A stretch of 64,000 nt of DNA from Planctomycetales bacterium (GCA_026400835.1 JAPLOA010000077.1:1-64000); one strand, 5' to 3'; shown: positions 34,119 through 43,069, counted from the first letter of the stretch. Notes: generated from the sequence alone by a model not told the origin. Numbers and translations are program-made.

Positions 34119-35009
34119 TCAGGATCGGCCGACACACCCTTTGACCACACCCTTCCAACAGTTGACGTCAAACGGCCAGTAGATCAAAGATCGCGCGTAC
34201 CAACTGATGGCCTGTCGCGGTGACGAGGAAGCCAGAAACCATGCCGAGCATCGTTCAACATTTGCGAGAGCTTTGCGACGGACAGACCATGACACCTGCT
34301 GACCACGGTCAGAGTCAAGTGCTCGCTGCAGAGCCAACAGCCTCAGACTGCGCATCCGGACATGGTTCTTTGAAAACGAACCTGGCCGCCAACGATACAT
34401 TGTGACGGGTTCTGAGACCGCGGCAAATCGCCCCCCGGCTGAAGCGGCCTTGAGCCACAGATCCCAGTCCTCAGCCAGCACAGGTGATTCCGTAAATCCC
34501 TGAATCCTGTCGAACAAAGCACGTTTCATCATCGTGCTGGACATCACAATAAAGTTGTCCATCAGCAAAGCTTCGAACAGATCGCCTTCGAGCATTGCGG
34601 TCGGATCACTCCGAAAGTCACTGACGCGCGAGACATCTCCAAAGTTGCGTGCATTCGTATAGACAATGTCTGCCGACGTCCTTTGTGCTGCCTTCAGCTG
34701 GGAAGCCAGCTTATCTGGTTCCCACAGATCATCGTGATCAAGAAACGCGATCCACTCACCAGATGATGCAGCAACTCCGTTGTTTCGAGTTCTCGAAAGA
34801 CCGGCAGCCCCAAGGTTCTCCTGGTGAATGGCGATGATTCTGTTGCCATACCGATCGATCAAGTCCCTGGTTCCATCTGTAGAACCATCGTTGACCACAA
34901 TCACCTCGGTTTCACAGTCCCGCTGATTCAACGCGCTTTCAATCGCGCCGGAAAGATCCTCGGCGCCGTTGAAGACAGGAATGACGACTGACACTCTGGG
35001 ATTCGACAT
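34119..35009 (-). CDS. Glycosyltransferase family 2
   Basis: A 296-residue GT-A fold glycosyltransferase that would add a sugar from a nucleotide sugar in cell-surface polysaccharide or glycolipid synthesis. RVSVVIPVFNGAEDLSGAIES is the N-terminal signature, EVIVVNDGSTDGTRDLI supplies the DGSTD of the nucleotide site, and WIAFLDHDDLWEPDKL contains the DHDD metal-binding element in place of DxD. VLAEDWDLWLKAASAG is the ED.DLW acceptor loop. No membrane helices are seen, so it acts at the cytoplasmic face. It is a single gene with the SDR just after it (over 130 bases to the SDR start). The ATG at 35009 gives the standard start two residues before the first strand. Donor and acceptor are unknown. 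Confidence 0.92.
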   Translation of the reverse strand: MSNPRVSVVIPVFNGAEDLSGAIESALNQRDCETEVIVVNDGSTDGTRDLIDRYGNRIIAIHQENLGAAGLSRTRNNGVAASSGEWIAFLDHDDLWEPDKLASQLKAAQRTSADIVYTNARNFGDVSRVSDFRSDPTAMLEGDLFEALLMDNFIVMSSTMMKRALFDRIQGFTESPVLAEDWDLWLKAASAGGRFAAVSEPVTMYRWRPGSFSKNHVRMRSLRLLALQRALDSDRGQQVSWSVRRKALANVERCSAWFLASSSPRQAISWYARSLIYWPFDVNCWKGVVKGCVGRS

Positions 35010-35343
35010 AAAGCTGTTGTTGATTGCTGGAACGGAACTGATTGTGGTTTGGAAGCCGCTTGTGATTACACAAGAATCAGTTCGGAACCCGCAAAATGCA
35101 TGATTGTCTGGTGCAAAATCATTTTTTGCGATTTCCGGACTATTTCTCGAACACCGCAGAAGAAACAGGATCCTGTCCGGCTACGTCGAGGTGTTCTAGA
35201 CTATTGATTCTTCCGCGGATTTCGGCCGGAAGTTTCTGACAAATGTGCAGGTAAAGCTGACAAAGCGAAGTCAGTTATAGTGCTGGTTCGGATCAGTTTT
35301 GACTGTTGATTTTTGGCAACATGTGTGGGATCGACTCTGCTAT
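35010..35343. other. Divergent intergenic region upstream of recQ
   Basis: About 330 bases between the GT2 gene (minus) and recQ (plus). Both promoters should be here. An in-frame TTG at 35299 extends the recQ frame but has no ribosome site. No palindrome, RNA gene or terminator was recognised. Confidence 0.45.
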
Positions 35344-36780
35344 ATGAAATCTGCAAATGAACTTCTCCAGCACTACTTCGGGTATTCGGAGTTCCGGGTC
35401 GCACAGGCGGAAATCATCGAACACGTGAGTGCTGGTCGACACAGTCTTGTGATTATGCCAACGGGAAGCGGCAAGTCGCTGTGCTTTCAGATTCCGGCTC
35501 TGATGCTGCACCACAGTCATAACGGTGGACGACCGCCAATCACACTCGTTCTTTCGCCGCTCATTGCCTTGATGAAGGATCAGGTGGATGCGCTTCAGGC
35601 GAAAGGGATTTCTGCCACGTTTGTGAATTCATCGCTGAGCCGTAAAGATCGGGAAAAACGTTATGCTGCGGTGGCGCGAGGCGATTACTGTTTGCTGTAT
35701 GTGACTCCGGAACGTTTTCGCAAAGCTGAGTTTCTGGAAATCATTGCTCAGCGAGAAGTGAAGCTGCTGGCCGTCGATGAAGCTCACTGCATCAGCGAAT
35801 GGGGCCATGATTTTCGGCCCGACTATACTCGCGTGGCAGAGTTCAGGGCCATGTTGGGCAATCCGGTGACGATGGCTCTGACCGCGACAGCCACGCTTGA
35901 TGTGCAGCAGGACATTGTTCGTCAACTGGGACTCGATGTTGCCGAAGTCCGCACATTTCATGAAGGGATTGATCGCCCTAATCTGGACCTGCGGGTGGAA
36001 GAGGTTTGGGAGGCTGACGAAAAAGAAGAATCCATGGAGGCCGTTTTCGATCGCTGGCTGACCCCGGAGTCAAAAGGAAGCGGTATCGTCTATTTCACTC
36101 TGATTCGAACTCTGCTGGAGTTCAGTGAAAGGCTCCAGGCTGCGGGCATCGATCACGTCTGCTACCACGGCGATCTGGATCGGCATGTTCGTCGCAATAT
36201 TCAGGACGATTTTATGAAGGGACGATCTCGCCTTGTCCTTGCGACCAATGCTTTTGGGATGGGGGTCGACAAGGAAGATATCCGCTTTGTGGTTCATGCG
36301 GACATCCCTGGTTCGATGGAGTCATACTACCAGGAAATCGGCCGGGCGGGGCGAGATGGCAAGCCGTCCGAGTGTACTCTGCTGTACGACCAGCGCGATC
36401 TGAATACTCAGATCGAGTTTATTCGGTGGACGAATCCGGATGCCGAATTCTGCGAACGTGTCTATCACCATCTTACGCACAGCACAGAACAGATTCGTGC
36501 GTTTGGGATCGAATGGCTGCGAGAGCGTTTGTGTGATCGCCAGCGTCATGATCGACGAGTGGAGACCGTCCTGTCTTTATTGCAACGACATGGCGTGATT
36601 CAGGACGAAGTTGATCTTTCCAGCCTGATTGTGGAGGGAGACCTGCCCGAATCACTGGCCGACGAGGAAGGTCGTGCAGCCAAACTTCTGCGAGATCAGA
36701 AAAAGCTGTACGCGCTCGTGCAGTATGTGCAGAGCGCGGACCGCCGTCAGTTCATTCGTGAATACTTTGGAGTTGCCTGA
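35344..36780 (+). CDS. recQ: RecQ-family ATP-dependent DNA helicase, shortened
   Basis: A 478-residue 3'-5' DNA helicase of the RecQ family. Motifs are complete: Q-motif region FGYSEFRVAQAEII, Walker A MPTGSGKS (38-45), SPLIALMKDQV, DEAH box VDEAHCISEWGHDFRPDY (the aromatic-rich loop follows it), TATAT, YHGDLDR, VLATNAFGMGVDK and QEIGRAGRDG. The start ATG at 35344 is chosen because the 15 residues before it depend on a TTG. The C-terminus LVQYVQSADRRQFIREYFG corresponds to the RQC zinc-binding segment (usually YC....CRR....YFGE), but both Cys positions have been replaced and the protein ends right after it. The winged-helix and HRDC domains are missing. So it is a helicase core only; E. coli RecQ is ~609 residues. 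Confidence 0.9.
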   Translation: MKSANELLQHYFGYSEFRVAQAEIIEHVSAGRHSLVIMPTGSGKSLCFQIPALMLHHSHNGGRPPITLVLSPLIALMKDQVDALQAKGISATFVNSSLSRKDREKRYAAVARGDYCLLYVTPERFRKAEFLEIIAQREVKLLAVDEAHCISEWGHDFRPDYTRVAEFRAMLGNPVTMALTATATLDVQQDIVRQLGLDVAEVRTFHEGIDRPNLDLRVEEVWEADEKEESMEAVFDRWLTPESKGSGIVYFTLIRTLLEFSERLQAAGIDHVCYHGDLDRHVRRNIQDDFMKGRSRLVLATNAFGMGVDKEDIRFVVHADIPGSMESYYQEIGRAGRDGKPSECTLLYDQRDLNTQIEFIRWTNPDAEFCERVYHHLTHSTEQIRAFGIEWLRERLCDRQRHDRRVETVLSLLQRHGVIQDEVDLSSLIVEGDLPESLADEEGRAAKLLRDQKKLYALVQYVQSADRRQFIREYFGVA

Positions 36781-36798
36781 TTCTGAGGTGACTCGAAA

Positions 36799-39117
36799 TC
36801 AGCGTTCTACGACCGTGGCTGATTCTTCACCAATCAGCGGTTCAGAGATCGACTCGCTGGCCACTCGCAGACGCAGACGATGGTTGCCTTCTCGCAGGCA
36901 CGTTGCTCGAATCGAGTAGACAATCTCCTGATCCGGAGCGATCGTTGGCAGAGAGCGGAAAACCATAACTCCGTTTTCAGCAATGTGCTCGGATGGACCT
37001 TCTGCATCAACGAGCTGGATTCCTGACGGCAATTCGCAGGACATACCCACATTCGATGCTGCACGGCTTCCGGTGTTGCGGATATGCACTTCCCAGGTGA
37101 CATCGTCACCCTTGGCGAGATCCTTGCTGCTGGACACAATCTTCAGGTCCAGCGCGGCCATGCCTTCGACAACGGTGTTGTAGTCACACATCGTGACCTG
37201 ACCGTGCTCTGAAATGACTCCGGCCTGATGTAGCAGTTCACCCGGCTCGGTGGCCCGCAGAGTCAGACTGAAATCACTCGATCCATCCGGCTGCAGTGTT
37301 CCCACGAACCACTCGATCGAATGATCCGTCTTGCTGTATTTACCGCCTCGATTGGCAGAGACGAAATCGAATCCCTGAGGAATGCGATACTTGGCTCGTA
37401 CGTTCTCAGATGGGACTCCACCAGCATTGGAAACTGTCATAGTGTAGTCGCTTGTTCGTCCGGCCAGTTGTTCTTCTGGTCCGTTGATTGCGATCTTGAG
37501 CTTAGGTTCAGCGACGGTGACTGTCGCCGTGGTTTCGTCCGTCAGATCGCCTGATGCGATGGCTCTCACGGCGACATCCTGAACTCCGCCTTTGACTGCG
37601 GTCAGGCTAAGCTTCGCCTGACGAGACTCTCCCGCGTTCAGTGTACCGATATCAATCGACAAAATGCTGCCGCTGCGATGTTCCAGCCCCTCGGGAATTG
37701 CGGCCTGAATAACGACGTTGTTGGCGAGCCCTGTTCCGGGGTTTGTCACTTTCACAACGTAACCGGCCTGCTGTCCCACCTCCACAGTCTCAGGTCCGCT
37801 CACTTCTACGCTGATCAGCGGTTCCTGTACTGAAAACTCTGAAGAGGAAAAGCCGGTCATTCGCACGAAGGCATCGAGGCGAACGTCGCCACGTTGACGT
37901 GGAATGACCTTCAAAGCGACAGTGCGCGTTTCCCCGGGCTTAAGTTCGCCGAAAGTCCATGTGGGAGCTTCCGAGCCTTCCATGGCCGGTGGCTTTGCTT
38001 CAACAAGTTCAAGCCCTGCCGGAATGCTGGCTTCTGTCATCACGCTTCGGACAGCCGATTTACTCGTGTTCTGCACGACAAGATCGATGTCGCATTCCTG
38101 GCCCACATTGAACTCGCCACGGCGAACCCATTGTACGGTCACCCCCGGCGACTGTGGACCTGAATCCGCAGCCGTAGTGGCTGACCCCGTTGCTGAAAAC
38201 GCTTCGGCAGATCGAGTTGCGGAAACGGCTCTCACCGGGACAGACTTAGCCGGAACAGGCTTTGTTGCGACAGGCTTTTCTGCGGGAGCGTTTAGAACGG
38301 GAGCTTTTGATGAATTGAGTTGTGCGGCGGGCTTGGCGATCGCCGCAGCTTTTCGAGAAGCAGGAGCGGATTTCAGCAGAGCTTCAGCCTTCTCCCCCTC
38401 GTCTCCCGATGCGACCTGCTCACTGAACTCCGGAGGCATCTCGACAGATTTTTTCGAGTTGGAAGATTTTTCAAGATAGCTCGCAAATGGATTCTCTTCT
38501 TCTGCTGGCTCTGGCGATTCGGAGTCCGCCTCGAGATCAGAATCAGACTGACTCACCTGAACAATCTTCCTGCCGGAGTTTCGAGCAGTTTCCCCGAAAG
38601 CTGCTGGCTGAACCTTTCCCGAAGATATCTGCCTCGACGACTGGTCCGAGGAGGTTTTGGCTGTCCCATTGCTCTTCAGCTTCCCTGTTGCCGTGGAAAC
38701 ATCCCACTCGGCGACGGGAAGATGGGCTTCTGCTGCAGGTTTCTCTTTGCGGGCCGAAGTAGAGGATGATTTTGTCCCGGGCTTGGCTGCATTCGCCGTG
38801 GCGACGGGTTTCTGCAAGGCCCCGGACTTGTTTGCTGACCCCGTCTCGATGCGTTCACGCATTCGCTGACGAGAAGCCTCAAATGCTTTGTTATCTGGTG
38901 TGTCCGCCGGTGCGTTCTCGGAAGAGACCTCTGCCGCAGAGTTTGGAGAGAAATATTTCACACCAGCAACCGGCGCTTTCGATGCCGCCTTCTTTGCGGT
39001 TGGGCGCGGATTCTGTCGGTCCCATTCCGAAAATGGGTCATTCTGCTGACCGTAGAGTACAGCGGTTCCAAAAATCAGAAGTCCAAAAGCACTCAGGACG
39101 GACGGTCGAATCGGCAT
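36799..39117 (-). CDS. DUF11-repeat (conserved repeat domain) exported protein
   Basis: A ~772-residue exported protein. The start ATG at 39117 is favoured because GGAG lies 7 bases upstream and a signal peptide follows (PIRPSVLSAFGLLIFGTAVLYGQQ); an in-frame GTG at 39186 would add 23 residues. Residues ~30-310 are low complexity, rich in Ala, Lys, Ser, Pro and Glu, and probably extended. Residues ~325-770 hold four immunoglobulin-like DUF11/CARDB-type repeats; typical text is VQWVRRGEFNVGQECDIDLV, PETVEVGQQAGYVVKVTNPG, LAGRTSDYTMTVSNAGG and LAKGDDVTWEVHIRNTGS. Such repeats occur in planctomycete surface proteins and are thought to be structural or adhesive. There is no anchor or sorting motif. 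It converges on recQ, 18 bases away. Confidence 0.85.
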   Translation of the reverse strand: MPIRPSVLSAFGLLIFGTAVLYGQQNDPFSEWDRQNPRPTAKKAASKAPVAGVKYFSPNSAAEVSSENAPADTPDNKAFEASRQRMRERIETGSANKSGALQKPVATANAAKPGTKSSSTSARKEKPAAEAHLPVAEWDVSTATGKLKSNGTAKTSSDQSSRQISSGKVQPAAFGETARNSGRKIVQVSQSDSDLEADSESPEPAEEENPFASYLEKSSNSKKSVEMPPEFSEQVASGDEGEKAEALLKSAPASRKAAAIAKPAAQLNSSKAPVLNAPAEKPVATKPVPAKSVPVRAVSATRSAEAFSATGSATTAADSGPQSPGVTVQWVRRGEFNVGQECDIDLVVQNTSKSAVRSVMTEASIPAGLELVEAKPPAMEGSEAPTWTFGELKPGETRTVALKVIPRQRGDVRLDAFVRMTGFSSSEFSVQEPLISVEVSGPETVEVGQQAGYVVKVTNPGTGLANNVVIQAAIPEGLEHRSGSILSIDIGTLNAGESRQAKLSLTAVKGGVQDVAVRAIASGDLTDETTATVTVAEPKLKIAINGPEEQLAGRTSDYTMTVSNAGGVPSENVRAKYRIPQGFDFVSANRGGKYSKTDHSIEWFVGTLQPDGSSDFSLTLRATEPGELLHQAGVISEHGQVTMCDYNTVVEGMAALDLKIVSSSKDLAKGDDVTWEVHIRNTGSRAASNVGMSCELPSGIQLVDAEGPSEHIAENGVMVFRSLPTIAPDQEIVYSIRATCLREGNHRLRLRVASESISEPLIGEESATVVER

Positions 39118-39300
39118 TTGCATTCTCCAGCGACAAAGCTCGCTCATACTCCAAACTTGCGATCCGATGGTCGCACGACACATCACTCGCTCTTCGGTTA
39201 ATCGAGAGATCTGGCCTTTCCGCTTGAGTAGATTTGGTGGTTTGCAAGGACTTTACGGGTTGTTCTGATCGCGAAGACGAAAATACTGCCGAAAAAACAA

Positions 39301-39328
39301 TTGAACTGAACGGTTCAGTGTCTATGAT
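39301..39328 (+). promoter_or_regulatory. Promoter of the DevBCA-tetR operon
   Basis: TTGAAC (39301-39306) and TATGAT (39323-39328) match -35 and -10 consensus closely, with a 16-base spacer. The expected start of transcription is near 39335, giving a leader of ~30 bases before the adaptor ATG at 39366. The two palindromes listed separately lie in the spacer and just after the -10. Confidence 0.7.
39305..39319. promoter_or_regulatory. Operator-like palindrome 1
   Basis: ACTGAACGGTTCAGT: perfect apart from the central base. It overlaps the end of the -35 and the spacer of the operon promoter. The TetR-family repressor encoded at the end of the operon is the natural candidate ligand (inference). 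Confidence 0.7.
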
Positions 39329-39339
39329 AATAGATCTAA

Positions 39340-39353
39340 ACTGAACCGTTCAT
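39340..39353. promoter_or_regulatory. Operator-like palindrome 2
   Basis: The 11-base core TGAACCGTTCA (39342-39352) is the exact reverse complement of the core of palindrome 1 (TGAACGGTTCA, 39307-39317); the centres are 35 bases apart. It lies at the expected transcription start, so a bound repressor here would block initiation. Confidence 0.7.
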
Positions 39354-39365
39354 TTCTGGTGGCCT

Positions 39366-40472
39366 ATGCGTAAAACATTGATTTTTGTGTTCTGCTCAGC
39401 CGTCGTCATGGCAGGAGCCTTCGCGGCGAATCGTTCCCTGCCCATTGTGGAACAGAACACCCCGGCCCCCGTGGCATCCCTATCAGAATTCGGTGTGGGA
39501 GCACTGGGACGAATTGAACCGCAAAGCGAAGTGATCCACGTCAACGCACCGTCAGTGATGGAGCCACCTGTTGTTGAGAAGATAATGGTTCGCGTTGGCG
39601 ACCAGGTTTATGCCGGACAAGTGCTGGCAATTCTTGATTCCAATCGTCGAGAGCAGGCCGACGTCGATTTGGCCAAAGCGTCCGTGTTGCTTGCGGAGAA
39701 ATCTCTGGCTCAGATCAAGGCCGGCGCAAAGGCCGGTGATCTTCGCGCTCAGGAGGAGCTGATTGCACGGACTCTCGAACGTTTGAAGCTTGCCGAGAAG
39801 CAGCTGGAGCGTGCTAAGGAACTGCGAAAGAACAGGGCCGTTTCTGAGGATGATCTGGACACGCGAATTGCAGATGTTGATGTGCTTCGACGCGAACTGG
39901 CTCAGCATGAATCTGCGCTGGTGGCGTTGGCAGAAGTCCGAGTCGTCGATCTTGAAAAAGCAGAGGCCGAAGTCGCGCGGGCTCGGGCGACAGTACAGCG
40001 TGCTGAGGCGGATCTTGAGATCTCAATCATTCGAAGTCCGATCGACGGAGAGATCCTGAAGATTCATACGCGTGTCGGAGAACGCATCGGATCAGAAGGA
40101 GTGTTGGATCTGGGTGATACACGACAGATGGACGTAGTCGCTGAGGTTCACGAGTCAGACATTCTGAAAGTTGCACCAGGTCAGCCCGCGACGATTTCGA
40201 TGAGGAATCTCAACACGTCATTACAGGGTCGTGTGATTGAAGTCGGGCGTCTGATTGGCCGCAAAGATGTGCTTTCGAGTGATCCGGTTGATGATACAGA
40301 TGCTCGTATTGTGGAGGTTCGAGTTCGGCTGAACGACAAAGACGGTCAGCGAGTTTCCGGACTGTCGTGGGCTAAAGTTGAGGTCGTGATTGAAACTTCG
40401 AACACGCATTCCTCCTCGACGGACATGAGTGATGCGAGGACTCCGGCTGGAGCGGAGGGGCTGCCACAATGA
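39366..40472 (+). CDS. DevB/HlyD-type membrane fusion (periplasmic adaptor) protein
   Basis: A 368-residue inner-membrane-anchored adaptor of a tripartite ABC exporter. The N-terminus MRKTLIFVFCSAVVMAGAFAAN is a membrane anchor or signal peptide. Residues ~35-75 and ~225-265 form the lipoyl/barrel-sandwich halves (PPVVEKIMVRVGDQVYAGQVLAIL and IRSPIDGEILKIHTRVGERI). In between is a long coiled coil (~85-210) rich in Ala, Glu, Leu and Arg (DVDVLRRELAQHESALVALAEV). The C-terminal ~100 residues are a beta-barrel domain. This is the DevB pattern known from cyanobacterial heterocyst glycolipid export and related systems. The next gene starts within its stop codon (ATGA), showing translational coupling. 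The palindromic operators lie just upstream. Confidence 0.9.
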   Translation: MRKTLIFVFCSAVVMAGAFAANRSLPIVEQNTPAPVASLSEFGVGALGRIEPQSEVIHVNAPSVMEPPVVEKIMVRVGDQVYAGQVLAILDSNRREQADVDLAKASVLLAEKSLAQIKAGAKAGDLRAQEELIARTLERLKLAEKQLERAKELRKNRAVSEDDLDTRIADVDVLRRELAQHESALVALAEVRVVDLEKAEAEVARARATVQRAEADLEISIIRSPIDGEILKIHTRVGERIGSEGVLDLGDTRQMDVVAEVHESDILKVAPGQPATISMRNLNTSLQGRVIEVGRLIGRKDVLSSDPVDDTDARIVEVRVRLNDKDGQRVSGLSWAKVEVVIETSNTHSSSTDMSDARTPAGAEGLPQ

Positions 40473-41623
40473 GTCAGCGAATCCCTTTGTCGTGGCTGCA
40501 GCTGAAACACGAGAAGATGAAGCTGTTTGCAGCCGTTGCCGGAGTTATGGTTTCGGTTGTATTAATGTGGATGCAACTGGGATTGATGAAAGCCCTGTTT
40601 GCCAGTGCCGTGGTTTTTCATGGTTCCATGAACGGCGAGCTGGTGATCGTCCATAGCCAATACGAACATTTGCTGCACAGCAAGGTCTTTTCCAGTCGGT
40701 TGCTGTATCGGCTCCGTGGGAGTCCTGATGTCAAGGACGTCTATTCGGTTTATCTTGCTCCCGGGGAATGGAAGAATCCGTGGAACGGCGAGATGCGTTC
40801 GATTCAATGTTACGGAATTGAAACCGACAGCGTGTCACTCAAACTGCCCGGCATCGAACAGCATTTGAAACAACTTCGAAATACAGATGTGTTCCTTTAT
40901 GATCGCATGGCGCGACCCCGCTTTGGTGACGTCGTGGGGGCCGTCGAAAGGCGCGAACCCGTGGAATTGGAGCTGAATCGACGTCGCATGTCACTGACCG
41001 GAGTTGTTGATCTGGGAGCTTCATTCGGCGTTGACGGCAATGTTCTCGTCAGTCATGCCAACTTCCTGCGACTCTTCCCGGAACGGAAATCCGGGGAGAT
41101 CGATGTTGGTGTCGTAAAGCTGAGGCCCGGAATTTCAGTTGTCTCTGCGCAGAAGCAGTTTCAAAGGGTGTTGGGGAAAGAAGTTCAGGTTTTGACTGTG
41201 GAACAGTTCAAAGAGCTGGAACTGATTTACTGGCGATCCGCAACACCGATCGGAATCATCTTTACTGCGGGCACTGTCGTTGGATTTTTTATTGGCTTCA
41301 TCGTCGTGTATCAGATCCTTTATACGGATGTCACGAATCACCTGCCGCAGTATGCCACCATGAAGGCGATGGGATTCTCTGACGGCTATCTTTACCAATT
41401 GGTTCTTGGACAGTCCGTGCAACTGGCCACCATGGGATTTATTCCGGGATCACTGATTGCAGCCGCCATGTATGCCGGATTGCGCAAAGTCACTCAGTTG
41501 CCGTTATACATGGAGCCGATGCGAGGCGTCTTTCTGATCTTCGCAACGATCCTGATGTGTACTTTTTCCGGAATGCTGGCTGTTCGCAAACTGCGATCTG
41601 CGGACCCCGCAGACGTATTCTGA
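40469..41623 (+). CDS. DevC-type ABC exporter permease
   Basis: A 384-residue inner-membrane permease of the FtsX/MacB-like DevC group. There is one helix near the N-terminus (LFAAVAGVMVSVVLMWMQLGLM, ~20-41), a large periplasmic domain (~45-255), then three helices (~265-290 with GFFIGFIVVYQILYTDV, ~315-340, ~355-375) ahead of the C-terminus KLRSADPADVF. The segment ATMKAMGFSDGYL is the family's coupling motif before the second helix. It overlaps the adaptor gene by 4 bases and is followed 20 bases later by the ATPase gene. The three should form a trimeric-type exporter working with an outer-membrane TolC-like channel, which is not in this window. Confidence 0.9.
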   Translation: MSQRIPLSWLQLKHEKMKLFAAVAGVMVSVVLMWMQLGLMKALFASAVVFHGSMNGELVIVHSQYEHLLHSKVFSSRLLYRLRGSPDVKDVYSVYLAPGEWKNPWNGEMRSIQCYGIETDSVSLKLPGIEQHLKQLRNTDVFLYDRMARPRFGDVVGAVERREPVELELNRRRMSLTGVVDLGASFGVDGNVLVSHANFLRLFPERKSGEIDVGVVKLRPGISVVSAQKQFQRVLGKEVQVLTVEQFKELELIYWRSATPIGIIFTAGTVVGFFIGFIVVYQILYTDVTNHLPQYATMKAMGFSDGYLYQLVLGQSVQLATMGFIPGSLIAAAMYAGLRKVTQLPLYMEPMRGVFLIFATILMCTFSGMLAVRKLRSADPADVF

Positions 41624-41643
41624 TCCGGAAAGTCGAGTGGTGT

Positions 41644-42414
41644 ATGAAGACTGATGATGCAAATGCCGTTATCAATGGTGCAGGAATCAATTTTTCCTTT
41701 GGTCAGGGCGAGTTACGCAAGCAGATTCTGTTTGATGTGGAACTTGCCATTCAGCCGGGTGAAATCGTGCTCTTGACCGGACCATCCGGATCCGGCAAAA
41801 CGACGCTGTTGACGCTGATCGCGGGGTTGCGGAAACTGCAGGAGGGGCGACTGGATGTGCTGGGCCATTCGTTGCACAACGCGTCTCAAACTGATCTGCT
41901 GCAACTGCGACGTAAGATTGGCTTCATTTTTCAGGCACACAATCTTCTACCGTACCTGACTGCCCTGCAGAATGTGCAGGTGATGTTTGACCTGCAGCCT
42001 GGCGTCACCATCGAAGAGGGGCGTGAACGGGCCACTCGTATTCTGCAGCAGGTGGGCCTGGGAGAACGGATGAATTATCATGTGTCGCGGCTGTCCGGCG
42101 GTCAAAAGCAACGTGTTGCGATCGCAAGAGCTTTGGTCGGGCGGCCGGAACTGGTTCTTGCCGACGAACCCACCGCAGCGCTGGATGGGACTTCGGGACG
42201 CGAAATCGTCAATTTGCTGCAAGGCCTTGCGCGAGAACAGAAGCGTCCCATTCTGATGGTAACGCATGACGTACGAGTTCTGGATATTGCGGATCGGATT
42301 ATCGAGATGCAGGATGGCCACCTGACGGCCAGTTCTCGAGGTTCTTCATCTGCGGAAAACCACCCTGCGAAAGGAGTTCAAAATGAACCTGACATCGCCG
42401 CCGTTACCTTCTGA
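41644..42414 (+). CDS. DevA-type ABC exporter ATP-binding protein
   Basis: A 256-residue ABC ATPase starting at the ATG at 41644; the frame is open 29 codons further upstream, but that part overlaps the permease stop and has no ribosome site. Walker A is TGPSGSGKTT, the signature SRLSGGQKQRVAIARALVG is complete, Walker B is LVLADEPTAALD and the H-loop His is in MVTHDVRVLD. That is the MacB/LolD/DevA subfamily, which powers export of lipid-like molecules or drugs through DevB/DevC-type partners. Its 3' end overlaps the start of the tetR gene by 32 bases. The C-terminal ~30 residues (SSSAENHPAKGVQNE...) are low complexity and may owe something to this overlap. Confidence 0.93.
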   Translation: MKTDDANAVINGAGINFSFGQGELRKQILFDVELAIQPGEIVLLTGPSGSGKTTLLTLIAGLRKLQEGRLDVLGHSLHNASQTDLLQLRRKIGFIFQAHNLLPYLTALQNVQVMFDLQPGVTIEEGRERATRILQQVGLGERMNYHVSRLSGGQKQRVAIARALVGRPELVLADEPTAALDGTSGREIVNLLQGLAREQKRPILMVTHDVRVLDIADRIIEMQDGHLTASSRGSSSAENHPAKGVQNEPDIAAVTF

Positions 42415-43018
42415 AGAACCTTTGAGTCGATCAGAACAGAAACGGCGACAAATCCTGGACGCAGGGCGTGAGCTGTTTATGGCTCAGGGCTTTGCAGACA
42501 CCAGCATGGATCAGGTCACTGCCAGATCCGGAGTCTCCAAGGCAACGGTTTACAATCACTTCCCCTCCAAAGAGAAGCTCTTTGAAGAGGCGGTGAAAAC
42601 ACGGGCCGAAGAAGTTTTTGCAGCATTGCCGGAGCTGGATGCAGATCACATTCATCCCGAGGAAATGTTGACACAGTATTTCCACGCGCTGTTGCAGATC
42701 CTGTTGTCAGAAGACGGCGCGTGTATGTGCTTTCTGCTGATGTCGGAGGGACGAAGATTCCCGGACAACGCGAGGTTAATCTACGAAACAGGCTTTGGTC
42801 GGGGGCTTCGAGAGATGGCGGGCTATCTCTCGCAACTGGATCAGAGAGGCATCCTTCGCATTCCGGATCCGCACTGGGCAGCCGCACGGCTTCTTGGCCT
42901 TGTCATGCCGCCGTTGCCCATGATGTGCGCTGGATTCCAGCCGCTTGAGATTCCGCCCGCTGAAGAAGTTCGAAAGTCCGTTCGTTTATTCCTGAGAGGA
43001 ATGGACGCAGCAGCCTAA
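42383..43018 (+). CDS. TetR/AcrR-family transcriptional repressor, operon-encoded
   Basis: A 211-residue regulator. The helix-turn-helix spans residues ~18-64: SEQKRRQILDAGRELFMAQG, then TSMDQVTARSGVSKATVYNHF, the standard TetR DNA-binding block. The C-terminal ligand domain (~75-205) shows the AefR/TetR_C_7-like start (FHALLQILLS...). AAGGAG sits 6 bases before the ATG at 42383, which fixes the start inside the ATPase gene. Being the last gene of the exporter operon, it most likely represses the operon promoter through the two palindromes at 39305-39353 and is relieved by a compound that the exporter removes. The ligand is unknown. Confidence 0.92.
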   Translation: MNLTSPPLPSEEPLSRSEQKRRQILDAGRELFMAQGFADTSMDQVTARSGVSKATVYNHFPSKEKLFEEAVKTRAEEVFAALPELDADHIHPEEMLTQYFHALLQILLSEDGACMCFLLMSEGRRFPDNARLIYETGFGRGLREMAGYLSQLDQRGILRIPDPHWAAARLLGLVMPPLPMMCAGFQPLEIPPAEEVRKSVRLFLRGMDAAA

Positions 43019-43069
43019 GCTCCTCTGAGGCGGCGTGTGGACGCGATCCCGGGGATCTTGCAGCCGTGA

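Noticed and set aside
43045-43057. GATCCC-G-GGGATC palindrome between tetR and the PilZ-like gene
   Set aside because: Short and with no T-run; could occur by chance in a 51-base convergent gap.
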